The notes: a model not told the origin generated them from the letters alone. A DNA stretch of 38,073 nucleotides from Geminicoccaceae bacterium (GCA_023512415.1 JAILZQ010000009.1:1-38073), one strand, 5' to 3'. Counted from the stretch's first letter, positions 16,651 through 26,447 are shown. Numbers and translations: made by a program.

Positions 16651-19111
16651 GCTGGGACAACCCCGCCGCATCCCGGGCCCGAGCAGACGTGGCCCCGCGG
16701 AGCAGGAGGCGAGCTTCGGGCCGAAATTCGCGCGGCTCACGGAGGTTCTCGGACGGGATCCGTCCGGGGTCGAGCTTCGCGCCGACCCCAGCAGTCTCGC
16801 GCCGGAACGTTTGCTCGTCATGAAAGTCGGGGGCGCGATCGAGCGCTTCGTCGACGCGGTACGAAAGGTGCCGGGCCTCGAGCTCGTCGATGCCGAGGAG
16901 CTCGATCGCGACAAGCTCGACATGAGCCCGGTCGTCTACCTCCTGTTCCCCGACGTACGAGCTTTGAAACAGCTCGCTTCGCTCTGGGAGCGGTGGCGAA
17001 AGGGGCAGGTGCTCGACCGGGGCTTCGCTCCGTGGAAGGAAGTGTTCGCGCTCCTGCGGGATCTTCGGCCTTGGGGTCCACAGGACCGCTTAACCGCGCG
17101 TGACCGGATGGCGATCGAACAAATGATCGCGGAGTCTCATGCCGATCACCTCGTCCGTCTGGAACTCGAACTCGTCTTTCGCCCGAAGTCCGACGCTTCC
17201 GACGCGAAGGCTTCGATCAAAACACTGGTCCAGAATGCCGAGGGCCGTGTCCTCGACGAAGCACGCCTCGACGCGATCGCGTACGAAGCCCTCCTGATCG
17301 AACTGCCCGTGCGATCGGTCAAGGAGATCCTCGATCACGAGCACGTTCGCAGCACGCTCGCCTGGGCCGATGCGATCATGCACATTCGCCCGCAGGCCGA
17401 GGTCGACGTGGTGGCGCCAGGGCCCGATGTGGAGGAAGGGGCGCCGCACGAGCCGCCCGAGCCGCGCCCGGAGCCGATCTTGGCGCTGCTCGACGGTGTT
17501 CCCGTAGCGAAGCACCCGCGCATCGCTCGTCATCTGATCGTCGAAGACCTTTTCGACCTCGAGTCCCGAGTTCCGGTCGCGGAGCGAAAGCACGGCACCG
17601 CCATGGCATCGCTCATCGTGTGGGGTGATTTGAACCGCACCGAGTCCGCGCTGCCTCGGAAGATCGTCCACATTCCCGTTCTCGGTCCCAACGACAGGGC
17701 GCCCGACGACCAACTTTTCGTCGACCTCTTTTATCGAGCCATCAAACATGTGGTGAGTTCGACCGAATTGAAGGATATGTTAATACTCAACATATCCTTG
17801 GGAAATATCAATGACATTTTTCAAGGACTCCTGTCGCCCTGGGCTCGCCTCGTCGATGCCTTAGCCTATGAGCATGGCTTGTTGTTCGTCATCAGCGCTG
17901 GCAATCATTCTGAAAAGTTCCCGTTGTGCAAGTGTGCGAACTCGCAGGACTTCGAAAGCAAACCACTACCCGAGAAGTGCAAACTCGTACTCCGATCCAT
18001 CGACTGCCGGAAAGCCGAGCGACGACTGCTCTCGCCGGCAGAGTCGATCAACGGGCTGACCGTGGGCGCGGCGAACGTGAGCGAAGGTCCGCCGATGCAT
18101 GGCGCAGGTCGCAATTCGTTCGACCCCTACCCCGACTACGAGATGGCCAACCCGTCGAGTGCGCTGGGCCCCGGGTTCGCGAACGCCGTCAAGCCGGACG
18201 TTCTCCTGCCGGGTGGGCGCGAACGGCTGCGATACCAAGGGAGCAATCCGGTGCTCGAAGTGAAGCCGACACCCGCCTCCAAGTTCACGGGATTGAAAGT
18301 GGCTGCGCCCGAGGCTGCGATGCCGGGCCAGGACCTCGGTTACGCTGTTGGTACGAGCGCCGCGGCCGCCCTCGCCTCGCGGACTGCCCATCGAATTCAC
18401 GACGTGCTCGAAGAAGCCTACGGGCACGGTTTTGTGGAACTGCCGAAACGGCAGCGGGCAGTGTTGCTGAAAGCATTTCTCGTCCACGCGGCATCTTGGC
18501 CTCCCTCAGGCGCCCGTCTCATCGGAGAGACCATTGGTCCCACCGGCAACTCCCAACACGTGCGCCGGAAGGATAATATCCGGCGCTACCTGGGTTACGG
18601 CTCGGTCGACACCGAACGGGCGATCCGGTGCGCCACCGACAGGGCGACGTTCTGGGCCGTGGGCGACATCGCACGGGAGCAGGCAGTCCCGGTCAGCGTG
18701 CCCGTACCCGCACTGATCGGCGGGAAGGCGCAGGCGCATGAAGTCCGGGTCACCCTGGCATGGCTCGCTCCGGTGAAACCCCGCACGCTGCGATATCGAG
18801 GGGTCCGTCTTAAGCTACAGGAGCCGGAACGGCTGAGAACGCTCGGTGTAAAATCTGAGCATAGCCAACCGGGCCAGAACCAAGCAGCTCGGGGAACCGT
18901 CATCCATCGACGTTGGTCGGGGCATCGCGCGGCGACAGTGACGAGCGACGACCAGATGGAGCTTCTGATCCAACGGGAACCGGACCCTCTCGACATCGAA
19001 TCCGGATCGGTCCCGTTCGCACTCGTGCTGACTATCGAAATGCCCGGCGTACAGGGGATCTACGAAGAAGTACGAAACCGCCTCGGGCTCGCGCTTCAGG
19101 TCCGAGCGTGA
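16589..19111 (+). CDS. ietS: IetS-like subtilisin-family (S8) serine protease
   Basis: 840 residues. The start at 16589, inside the ATPase gene, is backed by GGAG seven bases upstream and by a Pro/Arg-rich N-terminus with FGPKFARL, recalled as a feature of this protease group. The S8 domain runs from about 295 to 610: catalytic Asp302 (ALLDGV), His335 (KHGTAMAS), oxyanion Asn439 (ISAGNHS) and Ser590 (GTSAAAA) are all in place, so the protease should be active. No signal peptide is present, so it acts in the cytoplasm. A beta-rich C-terminal region of about 200 residues follows. In IetAS the protease is the toxic effector restrained by the ATPase. The middle of the gene (about 17740-17990) is clearly less GC-rich than the neighbouring genes, hinting at transfer. 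Confidence 0.88.
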   Translation: MVEARAFPPLRVEPGEPRGRELGQPRRIPGPSRRGPAEQEASFGPKFARLTEVLGRDPSGVELRADPSSLAPERLLVMKVGGAIERFVDAVRKVPGLELVDAEELDRDKLDMSPVVYLLFPDVRALKQLASLWERWRKGQVLDRGFAPWKEVFALLRDLRPWGPQDRLTARDRMAIEQMIAESHADHLVRLELELVFRPKSDASDAKASIKTLVQNAEGRVLDEARLDAIAYEALLIELPVRSVKEILDHEHVRSTLAWADAIMHIRPQAEVDVVAPGPDVEEGAPHEPPEPRPEPILALLDGVPVAKHPRIARHLIVEDLFDLESRVPVAERKHGTAMASLIVWGDLNRTESALPRKIVHIPVLGPNDRAPDDQLFVDLFYRAIKHVVSSTELKDMLILNISLGNINDIFQGLLSPWARLVDALAYEHGLLFVISAGNHSEKFPLCKCANSQDFESKPLPEKCKLVLRSIDCRKAERRLLSPAESINGLTVGAANVSEGPPMHGAGRNSFDPYPDYEMANPSSALGPGFANAVKPDVLLPGGRERLRYQGSNPVLEVKPTPASKFTGLKVAAPEAAMPGQDLGYAVGTSAAAALASRTAHRIHDVLEEAYGHGFVELPKRQRAVLLKAFLVHAASWPPSGARLIGETIGPTGNSQHVRRKDNIRRYLGYGSVDTERAIRCATDRATFWAVGDIAREQAVPVSVPVPALIGGKAQAHEVRVTLAWLAPVKPRTLRYRGVRLKLQEPERLRTLGVKSEHSQPGQNQAARGTVIHRRWSGHRAATVTSDDQMELLIQREPDPLDIESGSVPFALVLTIEMPGVQGIYEEVRNRLGLALQVRA
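17771..17799 (+). repeat. Perfect inverted repeat inside the protease gene
   Basis: AAGGATATGTT (17771-17781) and its exact complement (17789-17799) flank a 7-base loop. The repeat lies in an AT-rich patch and encodes the segment just around the protease's conserved ILNISLG strand. An mRNA hairpin here is possible. Confidence 0.7.
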
Positions 19112-19121
19112 CGCGCACGAC

Positions 19122-19137
19122 GCCCGGTGCCCCGGGC
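19122..19137. terminator. Possible bidirectional terminator hairpin
   Basis: GCCCGG (19122-19127) and CCGGGC (19132-19137) form a short GC stem with a 4-base loop, in the 34-base gap between the convergent protease and aldolase genes. There is no T-run on either side, so this is a weak call based mainly on position. Confidence 0.35.
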
Positions 19138-19145
19138 CGACCCGA

Positions 19146-19820
19146 TCACTTGTCCGTCCCCCTGGGCCCGTAGACTTTGAACTTCTCCACCACCCGGGCG
19201 ATCTCGTCGTCGGGGAGGAGCACCGGTGTGCCCACCTGGAGCGCGATCGCGGTCTGCCGGGCCAAGACCTCGACCTCCTGGGCGAGCCAGAGCGCGCGTT
19301 CGAGCGTGGGGCCGGTGGCGATCACCCCGTGGTTGGCCAAGAGACAAGCCCAGCGCCCCTCGAGGGCGACGAGCGCGGCGTCCGAGAGTTCCTGGGTGCC
19401 GAAGGTGGCGTAGTCGGCCACCCGGATCGTGGCCCCGCCGGAAGCGGCGATCATGTAGTGGGCGGCGACGAGCTCCTTGCGGCAGATCGCGAAGGCGGTC
19501 GCGTAGGGGCTGTGGGTGTGGACGACCGCGCCCACCTCCGGCCGGCTGCGCAAGATGTCGAAATGGAACCGCCACTCGCTCGACGGCACGTTGCCGCCGC
19601 GCGCCCTGAAGCTGCTTCCGTCGCCCGCGAGCTCGACGGCGACGACGTCCTCGGGCTCCATCCGCTCGTAGGGAACCCCGGACGGCGTGATCAGCATCCG
19701 CTCGCCGAAGCGCACACTGACATTGCCCGACGTTCCCTGGACGAGCCCCGCCTCGACGAGCCAGCGGCACGCCTCGACGATCGCCGCTCTTGCTGCCTTT
19801 TCCCCCGCCTTCCGTGGCAT
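19146..19820 (-). CDS. Class II aldolase/adducin family protein
   Basis: 224 residues from the ATG at 19820, preferred over a start 36 bases upstream because GGAGG lies 4 bases before it. The class II (zinc) aldolase pattern is complete: GTSGNVSVR phosphate loop (29-37), catalytic Glu82 in SSEWRFH, zinc ligands His101 and His103 (VHTHSPYA) and His164 (ANHGVIA). The family includes L-fuculose-, L-rhamnulose- and L-ribulose-phosphate enzymes and related sugar-acid aldolases; the exact substrate cannot be read from the sequence. It diverges from the racemase gene, so the two may share the 275-base control region between them. Confidence 0.9.
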   Translation of the reverse strand: MPRKAGEKAARAAIVEACRWLVEAGLVQGTSGNVSVRFGERMLITPSGVPYERMEPEDVVAVELAGDGSSFRARGGNVPSSEWRFHFDILRSRPEVGAVVHTHSPYATAFAICRKELVAAHYMIAASGGATIRVADYATFGTQELSDAALVALEGRWACLLANHGVIATGPTLERALWLAQEVEVLARQTAIALQVGTPVLLPDDEIARVVEKFKVYGPRGTDK

Positions 19821-20095
19821 CGAGCCTCCATCGACCGAGCGTTCCGAGAGCTGCAAGCGAGCCCCGCGGAAAGGGGAACACCGGGGCTACCCCGTCCGCG
19901 CCGTTCGGCTCGGCCCGGTCTGGAGCTTGCGCTTCGGCCACGACATCGGCAACGAGACCACCGGGGGTGGCACGAGCCGATCCCGTCGTCACCGGGGGGA
20001 GCGGCGCACCGTTCCCGGTGCTCGGATCGGCACTCGCGGCGGTGCCGCGCCGGGCTCGGCTCCGGTGCCGGCGAGATCCTGGTCGGAGGACAACC

Positions 20096-20830
20096 GTGCG
20101 AGTCAACCTCGTCAACCCCAACACCACCCTCTCGATGACCGAGAAGATCGCGGCGGCCGCCCGCGCGGTCGCGGCACCCGGCACCGAGATCCGCGCCGTC
20201 TCGCCCGCCATGGGCCCGGTCTCGATCGAAGGCGCCTACGACGAAGCCTTCTGCGTGCCGGGGCTGCTCGAGGAGATCGCGAAGGCCGAGGAACTGGGCT
20301 TCGACGGCCACATCGTCGCCTGCTTCGACGATCCGGGGCTCGATGCCGCCCGCCAGCTCGCGCGAGCCCCGGTCGTGGGCATCGCCGAAGCGGCCATGCA
20401 CCTGGCCACGCTCGTGGCGGGCAGCTTCACGATCGTGACGACGCTTTCGCGGGCCGTTCCGACCATCGAGCAGCTCACGCGCAAATACGGCTTCGTGCAC
20501 CATTGCCGGAAGGTCCGCGCGGCCGAGTTCCCGGTGCTCGCGCTGGAAGAGCCCGGCTCCCGCGCCCGCGACCTCCTGCGCGCGGAGATCGCCCGGGCGA
20601 TCGCCGAAGACCGTTGCGAGGCGATCATCCTCGGTTGTGCGGGCATGGCCGATCTCGCCCGGGACCTCGCCGCGGAATTCGGCCTGCCGGTGATCGACGG
20701 CGTGGCAGCGGCCATCAAGCTCGTCGAAGCGGTGGTGGGGCTGGGCCTCCGCACTTCCAAGATCGGCGCCTTCGCGCCCCCGCTGCCCAAGCCCTACACC
20801 GGCGCCTTCGCCCGCTTCGCGCCGCGCTGA
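20096..20830 (+). CDS. Asp/Glu/hydantoin racemase family protein
   Basis: 244 residues from a GTG at 20096 with GGAGG about 6 bases upstream; the reading frame is open further back but not protein-like. The start MRVNLVNPNTT is the canonical N-terminus of hydantoin/allantoin racemases. The two catalytic cysteines are present: Cys76 in VACFDDPGLDAAR and Cys181 in ILGCAGMADL. The family interconverts hydantoin or allantoin enantiomers using the two cysteines as acid and base. Whether the substrate here is a hydantoin, allantoin or an arylmalonate-like acid is open. No hydantoinase lies in the window. Confidence 0.9.
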   Translation: MRVNLVNPNTTLSMTEKIAAAARAVAAPGTEIRAVSPAMGPVSIEGAYDEAFCVPGLLEEIAKAEELGFDGHIVACFDDPGLDAARQLARAPVVGIAEAAMHLATLVAGSFTIVTTLSRAVPTIEQLTRKYGFVHHCRKVRAAEFPVLALEEPGSRARDLLRAEIARAIAEDRCEAIILGCAGMADLARDLAAEFGLPVIDGVAAAIKLVEAVVGLGLRTSKIGAFAPPLPKPYTGAFARFAPR

Positions 20831-20834
20831 GCGG

Positions 20835-21302
20835 TCAGCCACCCGCGAGCCGGCTTTCGATCACGATCTCGCCAGTGAGTGTGCGGTGTACCGGGCAGCG
20901 CTCGGCGATCTCGAGCAGTCGCTGCCGGATCGCCCCGTCGAGCGGGCCCTCGATCTCGATCACCCTCTCGAACCGGTCGATCCTGCCGGTCCTGGTCGTG
21001 CATTCCGCGCAGTCCTGGGCGTGGATCTTGGCGTGCCGCACCGCACAGCGGATCGTGCCCACCTCGAGGCCTTTGTGCTTCGCGTACATGCGGAGCGTCA
21101 TGACGGTGCAGGCGGCGAGCGCTGCGGCCAGGAGTTCGTAAGGGTTCGGTCCGGTGTCGCTGCCGCCCGCCTCGACCGGCTCGTCGGCCGCCAGCCGGTG
21201 CCGGCCCGCCAGGATCTCGAGGGCGTAGGCCCCGGCCCCGGTCTCGCTCGCGATCACCGTGCCGTGGGGCGGATGGATCCGGACCGTGGCGGCTGGCTGC
21301 AT
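20835..21302 (-). CDS. OsmC/Ohr family protein
   Basis: 155 residues from the ATG at 21302, preceded by GGGAG at good spacing; an in-frame ATG 51 bases earlier has less support. The OsmC fold motifs are visible: [20 protein letters not shown] with Cys65, and the second redox cysteine Cys136 in ERCPVHRTL, the pair that reduces organic peroxides in this family. An additional DCAEC pair (Cys98/Cys101) sits between them. It probably detoxifies organic hydroperoxides in the cytoplasm. It converges with the racemase gene, the stops being only four bases apart. Confidence 0.9.
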   Translation of the reverse strand: MQPAATVRIHPPHGTVIASETGAGAYALEILAGRHRLAADEPVEAGGSDTGPNPYELLAAALAACTVMTLRMYAKHKGLEVGTIRCAVRHAKIHAQDCAECTTRTGRIDRFERVIEIEGPLDGAIRQRLLEIAERCPVHRTLTGEIVIESRLAGG

Positions 21303-21929
21303 TCCGTGGCTCCCGAAGCCGGCCGAACACCTTCCCCGAGCCGGCGTGGCCAAAGCCGGCGACCGTTGTGGCTCAGGTCACCTCGTCTGGTGCGCGCCGG
21401 CAAGTAGCGTCGTCGCCGAGTTCTTTTCGCACGCCCCCGACTTGCGGAGCCGATCGACCGCTTCCCAGTGCACCGCACCTTGGCCGAACAGGATCGGTCA
21501 TGGCATCCCCGAGCGCCGTGTCGATCGTCCAGCGGCCGAGGCGGTAGGTTCAAACCGCGCTCGGCCGGAGTGGGCGAGAGGCGCCGTCTTCCGGGTCGCC
21601 ACCCTCCCCGTAGGCGCTCCCCGGTCCCCACCCCGATCTCGATCCTCAACCAGGACCGAAACGTTCGCGAACGGGACCCGGACTGCGACGAGCTGGCCGA
21701 GCCGCGCCCTCTCGAGCCAGGCGAGAGCGCGGAGAGATCGCCGGAAAGGGTCGCCACGGGCGGCTCCGATCGCGTTCCAACCCCCCCTTTGCCTCGAGCT
21801 TGCTCGCAGCAGGAGATGCCCCGTTAGGCGCTCCGACTCCCGCCGAGACCGCGTCCTCGCGGCGAGCGACTTGCGGGTCATTTCGCGCTGTGATTGTAAG
21901 TCCGACACGGCCGGCGCGGGGAGGCTGTC
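21303..21929. other. 627-base intergenic region, no gene recognised
   Basis: Several frames are open in this stretch, but their products are Arg/Pro/Ser-rich without any domain pattern, as expected from antisense frames of GC-rich DNA. No convincing Shine-Dalgarno plus start combination, tRNA or terminator was found. The region separates the OsmC-like gene (leftward) from the large fusion gene (rightward) and presumably holds both promoters. It could also be the remains of a decayed gene. Confidence 0.5.
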
Positions 21930-24754
21930 ATGGCCAGAGCGAGCGGGACCGGTGGTCGTCGTGTATCCGGCTCGGGCGAGGATCGATCCGAGCCCGGCGG
22001 CCTCGCCGAAGCCCCGGGCGCGTTCGTTGCCGCGCCAGCCGCCGCCGGTGGGCGCCGAACCCTTTCGCCGGCGGCCCGCGAGCTGATCGTCCGCCACGAG
22101 AGCGGGGCCGAGACTATTACGAGAAGGTCCTCGAGAGCCGGCCACACTGGCCGGGCTATTCTTCGGGCCTGACGATCGGGTTCGGCTTCGATCTCGGCTA
22201 CCACAGCCGCGCCGACCTCGACCGGGCCTGGCGGCCGCATCTCGGGCCGACCGCCACCGATCGCCTCGCGGCGGCTCTGGGGCTGCGCGCGGTCGAGCCC
22301 GACCGCCGTATGAAGGTGGCGCGCTTGAAGGCGCTCGTCCGCGCGTTCGCCGACATCCGGATACCTTGGGAGACGGCCGAAGCGGTCTTCGATGCCGAGA
22401 CCGCCCCGGCGGAAGTCGCTCGGACGGAACGCGCCCTTCCCCACACCGACGAGCTGCCGGACGACTGCTTCGGTGCGCTGGTTTCGTTGGTCTTCAACCG
22501 CGGCGCTGGCGGCTTCGACAATCCGGCACCGCGCTTCACGGAAATGCGCGAGATCAAGACGTGCATGGTGGAGCGGGCATTCGACCGCGTCCCGCAGCTG
22601 CTCCGCGACATGAAGCGGCTGTGGCCCGAGAGCCCCGGCCTGCAAGCGCGGCGGGAGGAAGAAGCGGCACTCTTCGAGCGTGGCCTCGCGGCCGCAGCGG
22701 CACCGACCGTCCGCGCGGCGCGTGCCGCCACAACGGCGATCCCCGCCGCGCCGCTCCCGGTGCTGGACGTCGCTCCCGATCGCGTGGACTTGCGTGATCT
22801 TCCCTACCGCCCCCCGCTCGTGCCGCTGCCCGAGCAATGGCCACTGCCGGAGGCCGTCGTGCGACACTTCGAAGCCTACCGTGCCGACGGGATGATCCTC
22901 GATCAGGGACGGGAGGGGGCCTGCACGGGGTACGGGCTCGCCGCTTGCATCAACTATCTCTTCTGGCGCCGTTGGGTGGCGGCCGGTCGTCCGGCCGAGC
23001 GACGTCCCGTGCGGGTCAGCCCGAAGATGCTCTACGAGCTCGCCCGGCTCTACGACGAGTGGCCGGGGGAGCAGTACGAGGGCTCGTCCTGCCGCGGCGC
23101 GATGAAGGGTTGGCACAAGCACGGTGTCTGTGCCGAGACGCTCTGGCCGAAAGACGGTCGGCCGGATCCCGGCTGGGCGGAGGATGCGGCGGAGCGGCCG
23201 CTCGGTGCCTACTATCGCATCGACCGCAGCGCCATCGGCGATCTCCAGGCGGCGATCCACGAGGTCGGTGCCGTCTACGTCTCGGCCATGGTGCACGCCG
23301 GCTGGCGGCTCGGTCGCGAGCCCGAACTCGCGCGCATCCCCTGGGCGCGGCAGCGCCTCGAGGGCGGTCACGCCTTCGCACTCGTCGGCTACGAGCGACG
23401 CGGCTTCATCGTCCAGAACTCCTGGGGCGAGGGTTGGGGCTATCGCGGCTTCGCGATCCTCGGCTACGACGATTGGCTGGCGAACGGGATGGATGCCTGG
23501 GTCGCCGTGACCGGCGCGCCGATCGCCCGACCCGGGGCCATCGGGCTGGCACCGGCCGCGATCGGCCGATCGTTGCAAGCCCGCGCGGGGCTCGCCGGTC
23601 GCCGGCCGGCCCTCGACGATCCGAGGTGGGACGAGGCCCGGGCCCGTCGGCACACGCTCGTGCTCGGCAACGACGGCCGGCCCCTGCGCCGGCAGCCCGA
23701 CGCGACGAGCGCCGCCGACGAGGTCGAGCTCCTGTGCCATCGCTTACCGGCCGCTGGCCTCGCGGAGCTCGGGGGCGGCAAGCTCGTCCTCTACGCCCAC
23801 GGTGGGCTCAACAGCGAGGAGGCGGCGGTCCGCCGCGCCCAGGTCCTGGGGCCGGTCCTGCTCCGCAACGGGATCTGGCCTGTCTTCCTCGCCTGGCGCT
23901 CCGGGGTCGGCGAGACCTTGTTCGCCGAGATCGAGGACCTCGGTCGCCAGGTCCTCGAGGGGCTCGGGCTGCGCACGGGCAAGACCCCGCTCGAGCGGTT
24001 CAGGGAAACGCTGGCCGAGATCCGCGACCGCTCGATCGAATGGCTGGCGGCCAACGGCATACCTCGCGCCCTCTGGTCGGAGATGAAGGAGAACGGAGCG
24101 GCGGCCTCGGAACCGGGCGGCGGTCTCGGACTCGCCGCCGAGGCGCTCGCGAGGCTGCGCGATTCGGTCCGTGATCTCGAGCTGCATCTGGCGGGGCACT
24201 CGGCCGGATCGATCCTGCTCGGCCGCTTCTGTTCGCCGCTCGCCGATCGGGGGCTCCGGATCGCGAGCCTGCATCTGCTCGCACCGGCCTGCACGATGGA
24301 CTTCGCCGCCCGCACCTTCGGTTCGGCCCTCGGCCGCGGCCGGCGCGCCGTCCTCGATCGCCGCCGGGTCGCGATCCGGGTGCTGAGCGACCGGAACGAG
24401 CGTCGCGACCATGTCGGGCCCTACGGCAAGTCGCTCTTGTATCTCGTGAGCCGCGCGCTCGAGCGGCGTCGTCGGGCGCCGCTCCTCGGCCTGGAGGTCG
24501 CCTGGGATCCGAGCGCCGCACCCGAACGGGAGCCGGTCGACCTCGACGATCCCGGCCGGCTGCGTTGGCTCGAGCTCTGGGCGGACGGCCCACCACCCGA
24601 GGTGCTCCGCGAGCCGCAGGTCAGTACCGGGCCCACCTCGATCCCGGCGGGTCACGGCGCCTTCGACAACAGTGTCGAGGTCGTCAACGCGATCCTGCGC
24701 ACGATCCTCGGCGAAGAGCCCAAGGTGCCGGCGAGCGATCTAACGGGTTTCTGA
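21930..24754 (+). CDS. Lysozyme-like / papain-like (C1) / alpha-beta hydrolase fusion, apparent frameshift near 22104
   Basis: The start at 21930 has GGAGG five bases upstream, but that frame leaves the protein after about residue 58; similarity continues in the +1-shifted frame. One extra G in the GGGG run at 22104-22107 would restore a single protein of about 941 residues (numbering below assumes this). Domains: a GH24-like lysozyme region with Glu57 in RHESG and GLTIGFGFDLGY (about 50-235); a papain-like peptidase with Cys332 (DQGREGACTGYG), His481 (GGHAFALVGY) and Asn497 (QNSWGEGWG); and an alpha/beta-hydrolase-like domain with LVLYAHGGLNS and nucleophile Ser758 (GHSAG), about 610-850. 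No signal peptide or membrane segment is seen. The combination suggests a cell-wall or interbacterial effector, but no function is assigned. The frameshift may be real or a sequencing error. Confidence 0.75.
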
Positions 24755-26404
24755 GGCCTCTTCGCGAGCCAGGGCACGGGCCCGCTCGCGCAGCTCGAAC
24801 TTTTGGATCTTACCCGTCGAGGTCTTGGGCAACGGCCCGAAGACGACCGTCTTCGGCGCCTTGTAGTGCGCGAGGTGCTCGCGGCACCAGCGGATGATCT
24901 CGGCGGCGTCGACCGGGGCCGCGTCGGGTTTCAACGTCACGAAGGCGCAGGGGGTCTCGCCCCAGAACGGATCGGGCTTGGCGACGACCGCGGCTTCCAT
25001 CACGGCCGGGTGCCGGTAGAGCACCTCTTCGACCTCGAGCGAGCTGATGTTCTCCCCACCGCTGATGATGATGTCTTTCGATCGGTCCTTGATCTCGACG
25101 TAGCCGTCGGGGTGGAGCACCGCGAGATCGCCCGTGTGGTACCAGCCGCCGCGGAACGCCTCCTCGGTGGCGGTGGGATTTTTGAGATAGCCCTTCATGA
25201 CCGTGTTGCCGCGCAAGAGCAGCTCGCCCATGGTCCGGGCGTCCGCCGGCACGGGCTCGAGGGTTTCGGGGTCGGCGACCCGCAGTTCCGCCATGGTCGG
25301 GTAGCGGACGCCCTGACGGGCGATCAGCGCCGCTCGCTGCCGGAGCTCGAGCGCGTCCCACGCCGGCTGTTCGACGCACACCGTGGCCGGGCCGTAAACC
25401 TCGGTGAGGCCGTAGAGATGGACGACGTGGAAGCCCATGGCGTCCATCGCCTCGATGACCGCCGAGGGCGGAGCCGCACCACCGGTGCCGACGATCACGC
25501 GCTGCGCGAAACGGCGGCGCACCGCGGGCGGGCTGTGGATCAGCATGGTGAGCACGACCGGCGCTGCGCAGAGGTGGGTCACCCCTTCTTCCGCGATCAA
25601 GCGGAAGATCTCGGCCGGGTCCACCTTGCGCAGGCACAGGTGGGTCCCGCCAGCGGCCGTCACACCCCAGGTATAGGTCCAGCCGTTGCAATGGAACATC
25701 GGCAAGGTCCAGAGATAGACCGAGCGCGGAGACAGACCGAGCACGAGCGCGTTGCCGAGCGCATTCAAAAAAGCACCACGATGGTGGTAGACGACCCCTT
25801 TGGGATTACCCGTCGTGCCGGAAGTGTAGCAGAGGGACAGCGCGTCCCATTCGTCGGCCGGCGTCGACGGCACGAATTCCGGGTCGCCCTCGGCGAGCAG
25901 AGCCTCGTAGTCGAGCGTCCCGAACGGCTCGCCCGGTGCAGCGGGGTCGACGATGTCGACGAGGAGGGGCGGACGGGCGAGCCGCGCCACGGCCGCGCGG
26001 GCGAGCGGGGCGAGTTCGCCGTCGACCAACAGGAGCTTCGCCTCGCCGTGCTCGAGGATGAAGGCGATGGTGGCCGCATCGAGCCGCGTGTTGAGCGCGT
26101 TGAGGACGGCGCCGGCCATCGGCACGGCGAAATGCGCCTCGAGCATCGGCGGGATGTTGGGGCAGAGGATCGCCACCGTGTCGCCCCGGGCGATGCCCCG
26201 TCGCACCAAGGCCGAAGCGAATCGTCGGCAGCGCTCCGCCACCTCGCCCCAGCTCCGGCGCCGGTCGGCGTAGATCACCCCGACACGGTCGCGGAACACC
26301 TCACCGGCGCGGAGGAGGAAGTCGATCGGGGTCAGCGGCCGGAAATTGGCCGGCGTGCGATCGAGCGCCACGTCGAAAATGCTCGAGGCCCGCGCTCCGC
26401 TCAT
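24740..26404 (-). CDS. Acyl-CoA synthetase (AMP-binding ligase)
   Basis: 554 residues, full length for the ANL superfamily. Motifs: P-loop YTSGTTGNPKG (193-203), the acyl-site region LPMFHCNGWTYTWG, the A4/A5 region HLYGLTEVYGPATVC, the hinge GWYHTGDLAVLHPDGYVEIKDRSKDIIISGGENISS, and the catalytic lysine in KTSTGKIQK near the C-terminus. It activates a carboxylic acid as acyl-AMP and then acyl-CoA. The sequence style resembles medium-chain or methylmercaptopropionate-type ligases, but the substrate is not decidable here. The start has a GGGAGG-type site upstream. Its 3' end overlaps that of the convergent fusion gene by 15 bases. Confidence 0.93.
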   Translation of the reverse strand: MSGARASSIFDVALDRTPANFRPLTPIDFLLRAGEVFRDRVGVIYADRRRSWGEVAERCRRFASALVRRGIARGDTVAILCPNIPPMLEAHFAVPMAGAVLNALNTRLDAATIAFILEHGEAKLLLVDGELAPLARAAVARLARPPLLVDIVDPAAPGEPFGTLDYEALLAEGDPEFVPSTPADEWDALSLCYTSGTTGNPKGVVYHHRGAFLNALGNALVLGLSPRSVYLWTLPMFHCNGWTYTWGVTAAGGTHLCLRKVDPAEIFRLIAEEGVTHLCAAPVVLTMLIHSPPAVRRRFAQRVIVGTGGAAPPSAVIEAMDAMGFHVVHLYGLTEVYGPATVCVEQPAWDALELRQRAALIARQGVRYPTMAELRVADPETLEPVPADARTMGELLLRGNTVMKGYLKNPTATEEAFRGGWYHTGDLAVLHPDGYVEIKDRSKDIIISGGENISSLEVEEVLYRHPAVMEAAVVAKPDPFWGETPCAFVTLKPDAAPVDAAEIIRWCREHLAHYKAPKTVVFGPLPKTSTGKIQKFELRERARALAREEASETR

Positions 26405-26447
26405 CGTCCCGCCCTCCCTCGTTGGTTCGCGCCGCGACGTCGCGGTT

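Noticed and set aside
21541-21558. tRNA-like T-arm (GGTTCAAAC)
   Set aside because: No matching acceptor, D or anticodon stems around it, and the flanking bases do not pair as a T-stem.
21498-22145. 215-residue minus-strand frame in the gap before the fusion gene
   Set aside because: Arg/Gly/Ala-rich without motifs, and it runs antisense into the start of the fusion gene.
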